Shown here one piece after another: positions 6,403-14,542 of a stretch of 19,685 nt of DNA. The translations under genes were made by a program, and so were the position numbers. The stretch's first letter is position 1; each line of letters begins with the position of its first letter. The stretch spans positions 1 through 19,685 of the forward strand of contig DASXJR010000054.1 in the NCBI GenBank assembly GCA_036497285.1, written 5' to 3'. This stretch comes from RYN-133 sp036497285. GTDB taxonomy: Bacteria; Actinomycetota; Actinomycetes; Mycobacteriales; Jatrophihabitantaceae. The notes beneath the pieces were generated by a model. That model was not told where the DNA came from and did no database searches. It saw nothing but the letters and a program-made list of their open reading frames with translations.

Positions 6403-7140
6403 GTGGAGGAGCTCGAGGTCGTCGTCGCCCATCAAGACCGCGCGACAGTGCGCGTCGGTGATGTGTTCCTGAAGATCGACGCTGACCAGGGCCACACCGA
6501 CGTCGAGGTCGATGCGATGGCTCTGGCGCCGATCCCGACGCCAGAGGTGCTGTGGCGCAAGCCGCCGGTACTCGCGCTCGCCGCCCTCGTTGGAAGACCA
6601 CTCGGCCGCCTCGGCGAGCCATCGGCCGCCTCGTCGGCTGCGTGGGCCGCGGCAGGTGCCGCCGCCCGAATGCTGCACGACGCGCCGTTGCCGGCATGGC
6701 CGGGCCGGAATCCTGACGAGATCGCATCGCAGCTCGACGGCGAATGCGAGTGGCTCCTCACGAACGACGTCCTTCCCGCCGACCTGGTCACACGCAACCG
6801 CGGGGTTGCCGAGGCTGCGCTCCGGCCGTGGAGACCAGTGTTCATCCACGGCGACCTGCAGGTCGTCCATGTGTTCGTCGACGATGACGAGATCACCGGC
6901 GTGATCGATTGGTCCGAGGCCGGCCAGGGCGATGCCCTCTACGACCTCGCGAGCTTGACGCTCGGACACCCGGAGCACCTCGGTGATGTCGTTGCCGGCT
7001 ACGGCACCGACATCGACCTCGACGTGATCGGCGCGTGGTGGTCGTTGCGGAGTCTGATGACGGTCCGCTGGCTGGTCGAGCACGGCTACGACCCGAGTGC
7101 GCCAGGCTGCGAAGTCGACGTGCTGAGATCCCGGCTCTGA
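6403..7140 (+). CDS. APH-type phosphotransferase (aminoglycoside phosphotransferase/choline kinase fold)
   Basis: The 245-residue protein has kinase-like features: VGDVFLKID with the probable ATP-contact Lys24, a hinge-like stretch near residues 54-70, the catalytic loop FIHGDLQVVHVFV with Asp151, and the metal-binding GVIDWSEAGQGDALYDLA with Asp169. The usual Asn after the catalytic loop is His here, which I remember as normal in this HGDLQxxHVFV subfamily. Such proteins phosphorylate hydroxyl groups of small molecules, including some antibiotics, but the family is broad and resistance should not be assumed. The GTG start lacks a Shine-Dalgarno; GAGAAT lies at -13 to -8, compatible with a leaderless transcript. 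It is slightly short for the family, mainly at the N-lobe. Confidence 0.85.
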   Translation: MEELEVVVAHQDRATVRVGDVFLKIDADQGHTDVEVDAMALAPIPTPEVLWRKPPVLALAALVGRPLGRLGEPSAASSAAWAAAGAAARMLHDAPLPAWPGRNPDEIASQLDGECEWLLTNDVLPADLVTRNRGVAEAALRPWRPVFIHGDLQVVHVFVDDDEITGVIDWSEAGQGDALYDLASLTLGHPEHLGDVVAGYGTDIDLDVIGAWWSLRSLMTVRWLVEHGYDPSAPGCEVDVLRSRL

Positions 7141-7297
7141 GGCAGCGGCGCTACCGGATCTCTCGTTGGTTGTGCGGTTCAGTCGACGGTCGGGGACGCG
7201 AAGAGCTAGAGCCATGCTGAAGTGCCTGACATTCGTCAGTGCGGATTCGGAGGTCGGAGTGGTGCAACCCGATCGACCGCGGGAGCAAGATGGGTGC

Positions 7298-7783
7298 GTG
7301 ACCGAATCCGTGCTGCGTCTGCGCGAGCCGGCGAACCGGGTGAGTCCGTGGGCGCGGATGTACTGGACGGTGCGCGCGCTGGCCGGCTGGATCGTCGTAG
7401 CGATTCCCGTGACGATCGTCGCGGTGCAGGTGCCCATCGGCGGGCTCATCGGCGCCGTCGCGGCGGTGATCGCAATCGCGCATCTGACAGTCATGCCGCG
7501 CTGGCGCTACCGGGTGCATCGCTGGGAGGCCACGCCCGATGCCGTTTACACCCAGGCAGGTTGGTTCAACCAGGAGCGCCGCATCGCGCCTATCGCGCGG
7601 GTGCAGACCGTCGACACCCAGCGCGGGCCGTTCGAGCAACTGTTCGGGCTCGCAAACGTCACCGTGACCACGGCTTCGGCCGCCGGGCCGGTCAAGATCC
7701 ATGGCCTCGAGCGGGCCGATGCCGACACACTGGCGGCCGACCTCACCGCCCGCGCGCAGGACAGCGCGGGCGACGGCACGTGA
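7298..7783 (+). CDS. YdbS-like bacterial PH-domain (bPH2) membrane protein
   Basis: The 161-residue protein has two membrane spans at about residues 24-44 and 48-66, then a cytoplasmic bPH2 (DUF304) domain at about 68-150 with RIAPIARVQTVDTQRGPFEQ and LFGLANVTVTTA, the family signature. I chose GTG at 7298 because the conserved protein begins there. The open frame reaches back to 7166, but those residues look non-coding, and CAAGAT sits at -12 to -7. The stop overlaps the GTG of the next gene (GTGA at 7780-7783), giving a ydbS-ydbT-type operon. In Bacillus the homologues have been linked to resistance to certain peptide antibiotics; that role here is only inferred. Confidence 0.88.
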   Translation: MTESVLRLREPANRVSPWARMYWTVRALAGWIVVAIPVTIVAVQVPIGGLIGAVAAVIAIAHLTVMPRWRYRVHRWEATPDAVYTQAGWFNQERRIAPIARVQTVDTQRGPFEQLFGLANVTVTTASAAGPVKIHGLERADADTLAADLTARAQDSAGDGT

Positions 7784-9297
7784 CCACCGTCGAGACGCCG
7801 CCCGAGATCGACTGGCGTCGACTCAACTCGAGGATGCTGCTGATCCATCCGGTGGTCGAGGTCGGCAAGGCGCTGCCGGCGATCGTGGCGATCTTGGTCG
7901 CCGGGCGCGGCACGGACTCTGGCACCGTCTGGGCTGCCGCGATCGCGGTCGTCGTCGCCGTGGTCTCGATCATCCGCTGGTTCACGACGGGCTACAGGAT
8001 CACCGTCGACCGAATCGAGTTGCGCCGAGGGCTGTTCCGGCGCCGCACGCTGAACGCCCCGCTGGACCGCGTCCGCACCGTCGACGTGACTTCCCATGTG
8101 CTGCACCGACTACTCGGCCTGGCGCGGGTCGTGATCGGCACCGGAACTTCCGACCGCAAGGGCCGCGACCAGGTGATCCTGGACGGACTGACGCTGTCCG
8201 AGGCGGCCGGGCTGCGCGTCGAACTGCTGCACCGCGATCACGCTCCGGTGCCAATGGAAGTCGGCGTACCCGTCAGCGTCAAGGAGGACGTCGAAGAAGA
8301 ACTGGTCCGTGCCGATCCGCGTTGGCTGCGCTTCGCGCCGTTCACGCTCACCGGTGCTGTTACCGGATTGGCGTTGCTCGGCGTGCTGTGGCGCGTCGTG
8401 AGCGAAGCCCACGTCAACCTGAGCACTCTCGGCCCGGTGCGCGACGTGGCACACCGCCTCGAGCGGTGGCCGCTGGCCGGAACTGTTGTCGTGGTCGCAG
8501 CCGGGGTGGTCGCGTTCGTGGTGATCGCGTCGACGGTCGGATACGTTCTGGCCTTCTGGCGGTTCCGGGTCACGCGCCACCGCGGCGGCACGCTGCAAGT
8601 GACCCGCGGTCTGATCACCACGCGTGCGACGAGCATCGAGCAGCGGCGGTTGCGTGGCGCCGAGGTGTCCGAACCGCTGTTGTTGCGTTCGGTCCGCGGC
8701 GCACGGTGCCTGGCGATCGCCACCGGGTTGCGCGTCGGACGTGGTGCCGAGCGCGGTGGCGAGATCCTGCTGCCGCCCGCGCCCCGCGCCGCCGCAGTCT
8801 CACTGGCGGCGACGGTGATCGGCACCGATGTGCCGTTCACCGAGGCCTTGGCCCGACATCCGATCGCGGCCCGGCGTCGCCGGGTCACGCGGGCACTGGC
8901 CGGCTCGGTGGTGCTGGTCGTCGCCGCGGCCCTCGGCGTCGGGTTCGGACACTGGCCGGTGTGGGTGCTGGTCGTCACCGCCGTGCTCGCCGGCGCGGCC
9001 ATCCCGCTCGGCGTCGATCGCTACCACAGCCTGGGCCATGCGCTCAGCGGTGAGTATCTCGTCACCCGGTTCGGAACGATCGTGCGACGCCGCAGTGCGC
9101 TGCAGACCGACGGTGTGATCGGCTGGAACATCGGCCGCAGCTACTTCCAGCGGCGGGCCGGATTAGCCTCGCTGACCGCGACCACCGCGGCCGGGCGTCA
9201 GCAGTACAAGATCACCGACATCGGTGACGCCGAAGCGGTCGCATTCGCGAACGCCGCGGTGCCGAACCTGCTGACGCAGTTCCTGGCCGATCGATAG
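7780..9297 (+). CDS. YdbT-like multi-PH-domain membrane protein
   Basis: The 505-residue protein has three units of paired membrane spans plus a bPH2 domain. Spans lie at about residues 29-66, 187-207 with 230-262, and 372-412. The PH-domain signatures are LNAPLDRVRTVDVTSHVLHR with LLGLARVVIGTG (about 88-127), SIEQRRLRGAEVSEPLLLRS (near 285-304), and RRSALQTDGVIGWNIGRSYF with QRRAGLASLTATTA (near 435-470). This is the arrangement of YdbT, the larger partner of YdbS. Translation should be coupled to the upstream gene through the GTGA overlap. Function is presumed to be at the membrane, possibly lipid or envelope-stress related; the biochemical role of the family is not settled. Confidence 0.9.
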   Translation: MTTVETPPEIDWRRLNSRMLLIHPVVEVGKALPAIVAILVAGRGTDSGTVWAAAIAVVVAVVSIIRWFTTGYRITVDRIELRRGLFRRRTLNAPLDRVRTVDVTSHVLHRLLGLARVVIGTGTSDRKGRDQVILDGLTLSEAAGLRVELLHRDHAPVPMEVGVPVSVKEDVEEELVRADPRWLRFAPFTLTGAVTGLALLGVLWRVVSEAHVNLSTLGPVRDVAHRLERWPLAGTVVVVAAGVVAFVVIASTVGYVLAFWRFRVTRHRGGTLQVTRGLITTRATSIEQRRLRGAEVSEPLLLRSVRGARCLAIATGLRVGRGAERGGEILLPPAPRAAAVSLAATVIGTDVPFTEALARHPIAARRRRVTRALAGSVVLVVAAALGVGFGHWPVWVLVVTAVLAGAAIPLGVDRYHSLGHALSGEYLVTRFGTIVRRRSALQTDGVIGWNIGRSYFQRRAGLASLTATTAAGRQQYKITDIGDAEAVAFANAAVPNLLTQFLADR

Positions 9298-9322
9298 CGG
9301 ACGAGCCTGACAGCTGGTCGAG

Positions 9323-9345
9323 GGCGCCGGGGCACCGCGCCGGCG
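9323..9345. terminator. Weak GC hairpin between convergent genes
   Basis: GGCGC/GCGCC or CGCCGG/CCGGCG stems can form between the ydbT-like stop and the SnoaL-like stop. There is no T run on either strand, so terminator function is doubtful. Confidence 0.25.
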
Positions 9346-9359
9346 ACGATGGCGACCGG

Positions 9360-9722
9360 TCAATTCGGCCGCGCGGTCGATCGGCGCTCGCCGGACAGGC
9401 TTTCCACCGCCTGCTCGATGCCGACGACCTCCCGCTCAAGCTCCTCCATGTAGAGCCGTCCGGCCACGATCTGTTCGGCTTCGATCCGGACGATCGTCAC
9501 CCCACTCATCGCGAACGGTTGCCCGTCGGGGCGGGTGCCGGACCACCGCCATTCACTCCAAGTGCACGCGCCGTCGTCCACCGACCGACTGATTTCGGCC
9601 TGAATATCGGGCAGCCCGGCGAACATCGCCTCCCAGTTGGCTCGCATCTGGGTCCGGCCGACGAACGCCCTGGCGGGATGTGCGGGCTGAGTATCGCCGC
9701 GACAAGCGGCACACGCTGCCAC
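9360..9722 (-). pseudogene. SnoaL/NTF2-like protein, probably N-terminally truncated
   Basis: The minus-strand frame ending at 9360 encodes a cone-shaped NTF2/SnoaL-like domain. It reads ARAFVGRTQMRANWEAMFAG, then LPDIQAEI, WSEWRWSGTRPDGQPFAMSG and VTIVRIEAEQIVAGRLYMEE, the order expected for ketosteroid-isomerase-like proteins. The nearest plausible start is GTG at 9722, giving 120 residues and lacking most of the first helix that normally precedes the fold. The remaining start (VAACAACRGDTQPAHPAR) fits the family poorly. The frame stays open far upstream but only as antisense to the helicase gene. Either a 5' truncation occurred when the helicase gene was joined, or a short variant is expressed. 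Confidence 0.55.
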
Positions 9723-9740
9723 GGTGTCGGCCGGACTCGG

Positions 9741-9746
9741 GACAAT
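9741..9746 (+). promoter_or_regulatory. Candidate leaderless -10 for the helicase gene
   Basis: GACAAT lies at -12 to -7 relative to GTG 9753, which has no Shine-Dalgarno. It matches four of six consensus positions including A2 and T6. No -35 is seen. Confidence 0.4.
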
Positions 9747-9752
9747 GGGCGG

Positions 9753-12700
9753 GTGACGCGCAGTGAGGAAGCGGGCATCCCGCCGGAGCTCGCCGACCTC
9801 CACGCCCTGCGGGACACGATGCGGGCGCTTCTGGTCCTCGAGGCCGACGCCGACCGTCCGGACGAGGACATCGTGCCGACGCGGTCGGCCACCCTCGCGC
9901 GCTACCGCCACTACATCGACCGCTGGGGGCCGCTCAACCGGGCCAGCGTGCAGGAACTGCACGGCGGGCGGCCGGATCCCCAGATCGGCCAGCCCGAGCT
10001 GCGCTTGCGCCGTCCCGACCTGGCCGGCTTCCGCAGCGACCCGGACTACCACGCCGTCATGGCGCTCGAGGTCTACGACGTCGAGACCGGGACGGCGAAA
10101 CCCGCGCCGATCCTGCTGCGCCGCGTGCACGGACGGCGTGCGCCGGTCGAGCGCGTCGCCAACGTTCACGAGGCGCTGCTCGTGTGCCTGGGCGAGGGTG
10201 GCGTCAACCTCGAGCGCGTGGCCGAGCTGCTCGGCCTGACGGATTCCGACGCGGCCGAATCGGCAGCCAAAGCGCTCGGCGACCTCGTTTTCCGCGATCC
10301 CGAGCGAAACGGCGCCTGGGTCAGCCGGCGGGAGTACCTGTCGGGTGACATCCGGGCCAAGCGGGCGGTCGCGGAGACGGCCGCACTGGATGACCGGCAC
10401 TACCGCCGCAATGTCGCAGCATTGGCCGAGGCAGAACCGCCGGAGGTCGGTCCGCTCGACATCGCGGTCTCGCTCGGCGCGCCCTGGATCGCGGCGGAGG
10501 ACGTCGAGGGGTTCGTCCACGAGGTACTCGGCGGACGGGTCAAGGTGCGGCACCTGCCGTCCGCCGCGTCCTGGAAGATCGACCCGGTCGGCAAGACGCC
10601 GGTCGGCGGCTTCGGTCTCTACAGCACTCCGCGCATGAGCGCCTACGACGTCCTCGCCGCCGGCCTCAACGGCCGGTCGCCGATCGTGTTCGACACCGTG
10701 TCCGTGCCCGGGCGGCGGCTGCGCGTGCGCAACCAGGAGGCCAGCCTGGCGGCGCAGGAACGGTTGACCGCGCTGCAGGAGCGGTTCCGTACGTGGGTGT
10801 GGGAGGACGCCGATCGCACCGCACGGTTGATCCGGGAGTACAACCGGCGATTCAACACGCACGTGGTGCGCCGCCATGACGGCTCACAGCTGACCTTCCC
10901 CGGGCTCGCGGACGGCATCGAGCTGTGGCCGTGGCAGCGGGACATCGTCGCCCAGATCGTGTCGTCGCCGGCAACGCTGTGCGCACACGCCGTAGGGGCC
11001 GGCAAGACCCGGTCGATGGTGTGCGCCGCGGTGACCGCGCGTCGGCTGGGGCTGGCGGGCAAGCCTCTCATCGCCGTTCCCGCACACCTGGTCGAGCAGA
11101 CCGCGCGTGAGGCCCGGCAGGCCTACCCGTTCGGCGCTTTCCTCGTCCAGGGCGAGGAGGACCTGCGCTCGCGCGCGGCGCTCGCGGCGCGGTGTGCGAC
11201 CGGCGATTGGGACGCCGTGATCGTCTCGCACGGCACGCTGAGCGCACTGCCCGTGACGCCCGAGGCCGAGCTGTCGTGGCTGCAGGCGCAGGCAGACGAC
11301 ATCGAGGCACAGATCCGCGGCGGTCGCGGTGGGCGGCACGGCCGGTCGGTGCTCAAGCGGCGGGCGGCGGCGGTCGAGCAGCGGATGGTTACGGTGCGGG
11401 CGAGGCCGCAGCCCTCGCTCAGCTTCGACGATCTCGGTGTCGACCTGCTGCTCGTCGACGAGGCGCACTACTTCAAGCGGCTGCCGGTGATCTCGCGGAT
11501 GGAGGGCATCTCGCTCGGGTCGTCGCAACGGGCGGCCGACCTGCTGCTCAAGGCGCGGATCCTGCGCGCCCGCCGCGGCAGCCGTCCCAGCCTGGCGCTG
11601 TTCACCGGCACACCGTGGTCGAACACGATCGCCGAGACGTTCGTGTGGCAGACCTACGTCCAACCCGAGGCCTTGGCCGAAGCGGGGGTCGAGCACTTCG
11701 ACGCGTGGGCCGCGGTCTTCGTCGAGTACGCCACGACGGTGGAGGTGTCGCCGGACTCCTCGAGCATCCGCCTCGTGCAGCGCCCGGCGCGCATCCGTAA
11801 TCTGCCGGAACTGCGGCGGATGCTGGCGACCTGTTCGGACGTGCTGCGTCCCGACGAGCTCGGACTGCAGCGACCGCAGCGCCGCCAGCAGACCATCGTC
11901 TGCGAGCCGGGCCCCGGCCAGCTCGAGTACGTGGGCAGCCTGGGCGCCCGGGTCGACAAGCTGCACCGCGAGAAGGTGCGCGGCGAACCGGGCGGTGACA
12001 ACATGCTCGCGGTCTGCGGCGACGGCCGCCGGGTCGCGCTCGATCCGATGCTGGTCGGGATTCGCGAGGAGTCGGCCAAGCTCGACGAGGTCGTCGATCG
12101 CGTCGCCCGGATCCACCAGGAGGACGCCGACCAACGCTATGTCGGCAGCAACGCCCGCGGCGTCCTACAGGTGATCTTCTGCGACCAGGGGACGCCCGGG
12201 GCGGAGGGGCTGCAGACTTACGGGCGGCTGCGGCTCGCGTTGGCGCGCCGGGGTATGGACGCTGACCGCGTGCGGTTCGTGCACGAGGCATCAACCTCCG
12301 AGCAGCGCGCCCGACTGTTCGCGGACTGCCGCGCCGGCGTGGTTTCAGTGTTGATCGGCTCGACCGACAAGCTGGGCGTCGGCACGAACGTGCAGCCGCG
12401 ACTGCGAGCTATCCACCACGCGGACGCGCCGTGGCGGCCGTCCGACATCGAGCAGCGGGAGGGGCGGGCCTTCCGTCCGGGCAATCTCAATCCGCTCGTC
12501 GACGTCTACCGCTACGTCACTCGCGGCACCTTCGATGCGTACATGTGGCAGACGCTGCAGCGCAAGGCCGCTTTCATCGAACAGCTCTATCGAGCCGAGC
12601 CCGGCGCCCGCACGATCGACGACCTCGGCGATGCGGTGCTGACCTACGCCGAGGTCAAGGCACTCGCGACCGGCAACGCGTTGCTGCTGGAGCAGGCCGA

Positions 12701-13352
12701 GGCGGCCGCCTCGGTGGCCCGCCTGCGGTTGCTGCAGTCGATCAACCGCCAGTCGGTGACGTCTGCGCGGCGGCGTTTGGCCGAGGCCGAGCAGGACCAG
12801 TACCGGCTGCGTCAGCAGACGATGTTGTTGGGTGCGGCGCGCGAGCGGCTGGCCAGGACGGCGGTCGGTACGGATACGGAGGCGGATGTGCGGCTCGCCG
12901 CCCGGGCGCTGCGCGAACGGCTGCTCGTGCCGACTGTCAATGACGATCCGGCGCCGGTTCGCGCGCCGTGGCGCGGGCTCGGTGTCGAAGTGATCCCCGA
13001 GGGCGGCTGGAGCGCCGCGGCCGCGGACCTCTTGAGCCTGCGCGTCACGCTCGCGCACCGGCGCGTCGACGAGATCACGCTGTCGCTGTCGCTGGTGCGT
13101 AGGAGCGCGGCGGCGTGCACGCGCGCAGTGGTCGGCGCGGTGCGCCGCTGGTACGACCGAATCGACGCGCGCATGGCCGAGGTTGAGCAGGCGGCGCTGG
13201 ATGCATACGACGACGGCGAGGCGGCCAAGCGCGTGATTGCCGGGCATCGGTTCGAGCAGGCGGTCGAGCTCGCGGCGGCCGAGGCGCGGTTGGCCGAGAT
13301 CGACACCGCGTTGGAGTCTTCGGTGACACACGGGGCGGTCGTGCTCGCGTGA
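9753..13352 (+). CDS. Large SNF2-type DEAH helicase, COG4646-like, without methylase domain
   Basis: The 1199-residue protein is a superfamily 2 translocase/helicase. Motif I is VGAGKT at 414-419, motif II DEAH at 569-572, motif III TGTP at 618-621, and motif VI QREGRAFRPG at 901-910, preceded by STDKLGVGTNVQ. The first ~400 residues match the accessory region of COG4646 proteins, with an EYLSGDIR element and EYNRRFNTHVVRRHDGSQLT just before motif I. A likely coiled coil follows the motor (about 970-1035), with further helices to the end. COG4646 proteins are large helicases of plasmids, phages and integrative elements, usually joined to an N6-adenine methylase; none is present here or in a neighbouring gene. 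The open frame extends upstream to 9519, but GTG 9753 is where the conserved protein begins. The stop overlaps the next gene. The in-vivo role is unknown. Confidence 0.88.
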   Translation: MTRSEEAGIPPELADLHALRDTMRALLVLEADADRPDEDIVPTRSATLARYRHYIDRWGPLNRASVQELHGGRPDPQIGQPELRLRRPDLAGFRSDPDYHAVMALEVYDVETGTAKPAPILLRRVHGRRAPVERVANVHEALLVCLGEGGVNLERVAELLGLTDSDAAESAAKALGDLVFRDPERNGAWVSRREYLSGDIRAKRAVAETAALDDRHYRRNVAALAEAEPPEVGPLDIAVSLGAPWIAAEDVEGFVHEVLGGRVKVRHLPSAASWKIDPVGKTPVGGFGLYSTPRMSAYDVLAAGLNGRSPIVFDTVSVPGRRLRVRNQEASLAAQERLTALQERFRTWVWEDADRTARLIREYNRRFNTHVVRRHDGSQLTFPGLADGIELWPWQRDIVAQIVSSPATLCAHAVGAGKTRSMVCAAVTARRLGLAGKPLIAVPAHLVEQTAREARQAYPFGAFLVQGEEDLRSRAALAARCATGDWDAVIVSHGTLSALPVTPEAELSWLQAQADDIEAQIRGGRGGRHGRSVLKRRAAAVEQRMVTVRARPQPSLSFDDLGVDLLLVDEAHYFKRLPVISRMEGISLGSSQRAADLLLKARILRARRGSRPSLALFTGTPWSNTIAETFVWQTYVQPEALAEAGVEHFDAWAAVFVEYATTVEVSPDSSSIRLVQRPARIRNLPELRRMLATCSDVLRPDELGLQRPQRRQQTIVCEPGPGQLEYVGSLGARVDKLHREKVRGEPGGDNMLAVCGDGRRVALDPMLVGIREESAKLDEVVDRVARIHQEDADQRYVGSNARGVLQVIFCDQGTPGAEGLQTYGRLRLALARRGMDADRVRFVHEASTSEQRARLFADCRAGVVSVLIGSTDKLGVGTNVQPRLRAIHHADAPWRPSDIEQREGRAFRPGNLNPLVDVYRYVTRGTFDAYMWQTLQRKAAFIEQLYRAEPGARTIDDLGDAVLTYAEVKALATGNALLLEQAEAAASVARLRLLQSINRQSVTSARRRLAEAEQDQYRLRQQTMLLGAARERLARTAVGTDTEADVRLAARALRERLLVPTVNDDPAPVRAPWRGLGVEVIPEGGWSAAAADLLSLRVTLAHRRVDEITLSLSLVRRSAAACTRAVVGAVRRWYDRIDARMAEVEQAALDAYDDGEAAKRVIAGHRFEQAVELAAAEARLAEIDTALESSVTHGAVVLA

Positions 13353-14413
13353 CCCGGCAAGCCGAGCACCCACCGACCCGGCGTCCGCTGCGGGCGATGC
13401 TGCGCTCACCCGGCCGCCAGACGAACCAGGCCCTGCTCGTCGTGCTGGTTCTCGTCTACGGCACCGGTATCGGCACGGTCGCGATCGGTTCGCCGGCCGG
13501 CGCCTGGGTGGCTATCGGCCATGGGATTTGCGGAATGGCCGTGGTGTTGCTCATCCCATGGAAGTCCCGGGTGGTACGTGGCGGGCTGCGGCGCGCGCGC
13601 CTGAGCAGGTGGTTGTCGTTGCTGCTGGCCGGATTGGCGCTGCTCAGTCTCGTCGCGGGGCTGGGGTATGCCGCCGGAGTGGTGCGCTCGATCGCCGGCA
13701 AGCCCGGGCTGTGGGTGCATATCGCGGTCGCTCTCGTGCTGGTGCCTTTGGTCGTTTGGCACATAGTGGCTCGGCGGATTCGACCGCGTCGGACCGATCT
13801 TTCGCGTCGGGCGCTATTGCGTGCCGGTGTGGTGGCTGTGGGGGCGGTCGGGCTCTACGCCGTCGACGAGATCGCGATCCGCGTGCTGGGTCTACCTGGG
13901 GCCGGACGCCGGTTCACCGGCTCGTACGAGACGGCTTCGTTGCGACCGGAGGCGATGCCGACGACCAGTTGGTTGCTCGACACTGTGCCGACGGTCGACC
14001 AGGGTCGGTGGCGCCTGGCTGTCGACGACGGGCGAGGACCCCGCGAGCTGAGCCTGGCGCAGTTGACCCCGTATGACTTCAAAGTGCGGGCGACGCTGGA
14101 TTGCACGTCCGGTTGGTTCTCCGTGCAGGACTGGAGCGGCGTCCCGCTGGCCAGGCTGCTCGACCGCACGGAAGACGCGCAAAGCGTGTACGTCCATTCG
14201 ATCACCGGCTACTGGGTCCGTTTCCCGATCGGCGACCTGGATCGGTTGCTGGTCGCGACGCGGGTGGGCGGCGCGCCCTTGTCTGCCGATCACGGATTCC
14301 CCGTGCGCCTTGTGGCGCCTGGCCGGCGGGGTTACTGGTGGGTCAAGTGGGTCGATCGCATCGAGCTACAGACCACCCCGTCGTGGTGGCAGCCGCCGTT
14401 CCCCATTCGCTGA
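13349..14413 (+). CDS. Membrane-anchored molybdopterin-dependent oxidoreductase (sulfite-oxidase/YedY fold)
   Basis: The 354-residue protein has four membrane spans at about residues 26-47, 52-71, 88-110 and 120-141. A fifth segment at about 155-175 is preceded by LSRRALLRAG, a twin-arginine-like motif. An external Moco-binding domain follows at about 200-354, with the probable molybdenum-ligand Cys252 in TLDCTSGWFSVQDWSGVPL and the late motif HGFPVRLV..GRRGYWWVKWV. His58 in span two and His124/His138 (14 apart) in span four could hold heme, which is inference. Four Sec spans followed by a Tat-dependent last span is known for some actinobacterial redox proteins. The GTG overlaps the helicase stop (GTGA), so the two are probably co-transcribed although no functional link is obvious. 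Confidence 0.88.
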   Translation: MTRQAEHPPTRRPLRAMLRSPGRQTNQALLVVLVLVYGTGIGTVAIGSPAGAWVAIGHGICGMAVVLLIPWKSRVVRGGLRRARLSRWLSLLLAGLALLSLVAGLGYAAGVVRSIAGKPGLWVHIAVALVLVPLVVWHIVARRIRPRRTDLSRRALLRAGVVAVGAVGLYAVDEIAIRVLGLPGAGRRFTGSYETASLRPEAMPTTSWLLDTVPTVDQGRWRLAVDDGRGPRELSLAQLTPYDFKVRATLDCTSGWFSVQDWSGVPLARLLDRTEDAQSVYVHSITGYWVRFPIGDLDRLLVATRVGGAPLSADHGFPVRLVAPGRRGYWWVKWVDRIELQTTPSWWQPPFPIR

Positions 14414-14423
14414 CGGTCGAATG

Positions 14424-14540
14424 ATGTGCGGCGTTTGTGGGTACATCCGGCTCGTAGGGCGGCCCGCGTCGGTTGAGCCGCGCGTTACGGCGCGTCCGGC
14501 TCGCGGAGGCCGAGCCGGGGCCGCACGGAGACGAGGTGCG
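14424..14540 (+). pseudogene. N-terminal relic of an asparagine-synthase-like class II glutamine amidotransferase
   Basis: ATG at 14424 (another at 14421) begins MCGVCGYIRLVGRPASVEPR, the start of class II glutamine amidotransferases such as asparagine synthase or N-acetylglutaminylglutamine amidotransferase. In these the Cys after the initiator Met is the catalytic nucleophile. The next residues (VTARPARGG) still fit the expected helix, and in a neighbouring frame GPHGDEV resembles the RGPDGxG motif that should follow. The frame is then lost and everything beyond about 40 codons is absent. It lies directly after the molybdoprotein gene. The match is short, so chance is possible, but MCG-x-CG-x-IR at an ATG is quite specific. 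Confidence 0.45.
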
Positions 14541-14542
14541 GG

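Noticed and set aside
6403..7140. Calling the APH-fold protein an antibiotic-resistance enzyme
   Set aside because: The fold covers many small-molecule kinases and nothing in the sequence identifies an antibiotic substrate.
7222..7779. Upstream extension of the ydbT-like frame
   Set aside because: Out-of-frame shadow of the ydbS-like gene; GTG 7780 with the GTGA overlap is the natural start.
9519..9752. Upstream extension of the helicase frame to an ATG at 9519
   Set aside because: It is antisense to the SnoaL-like domain, and GTG 9753 has a -10-like element and the conserved beginning.
9723..10877. Long N-terminal extension of the SnoaL-like minus-strand frame
   Set aside because: Entirely antisense to the helicase coding region; only the part beyond the helicase start shows family similarity.
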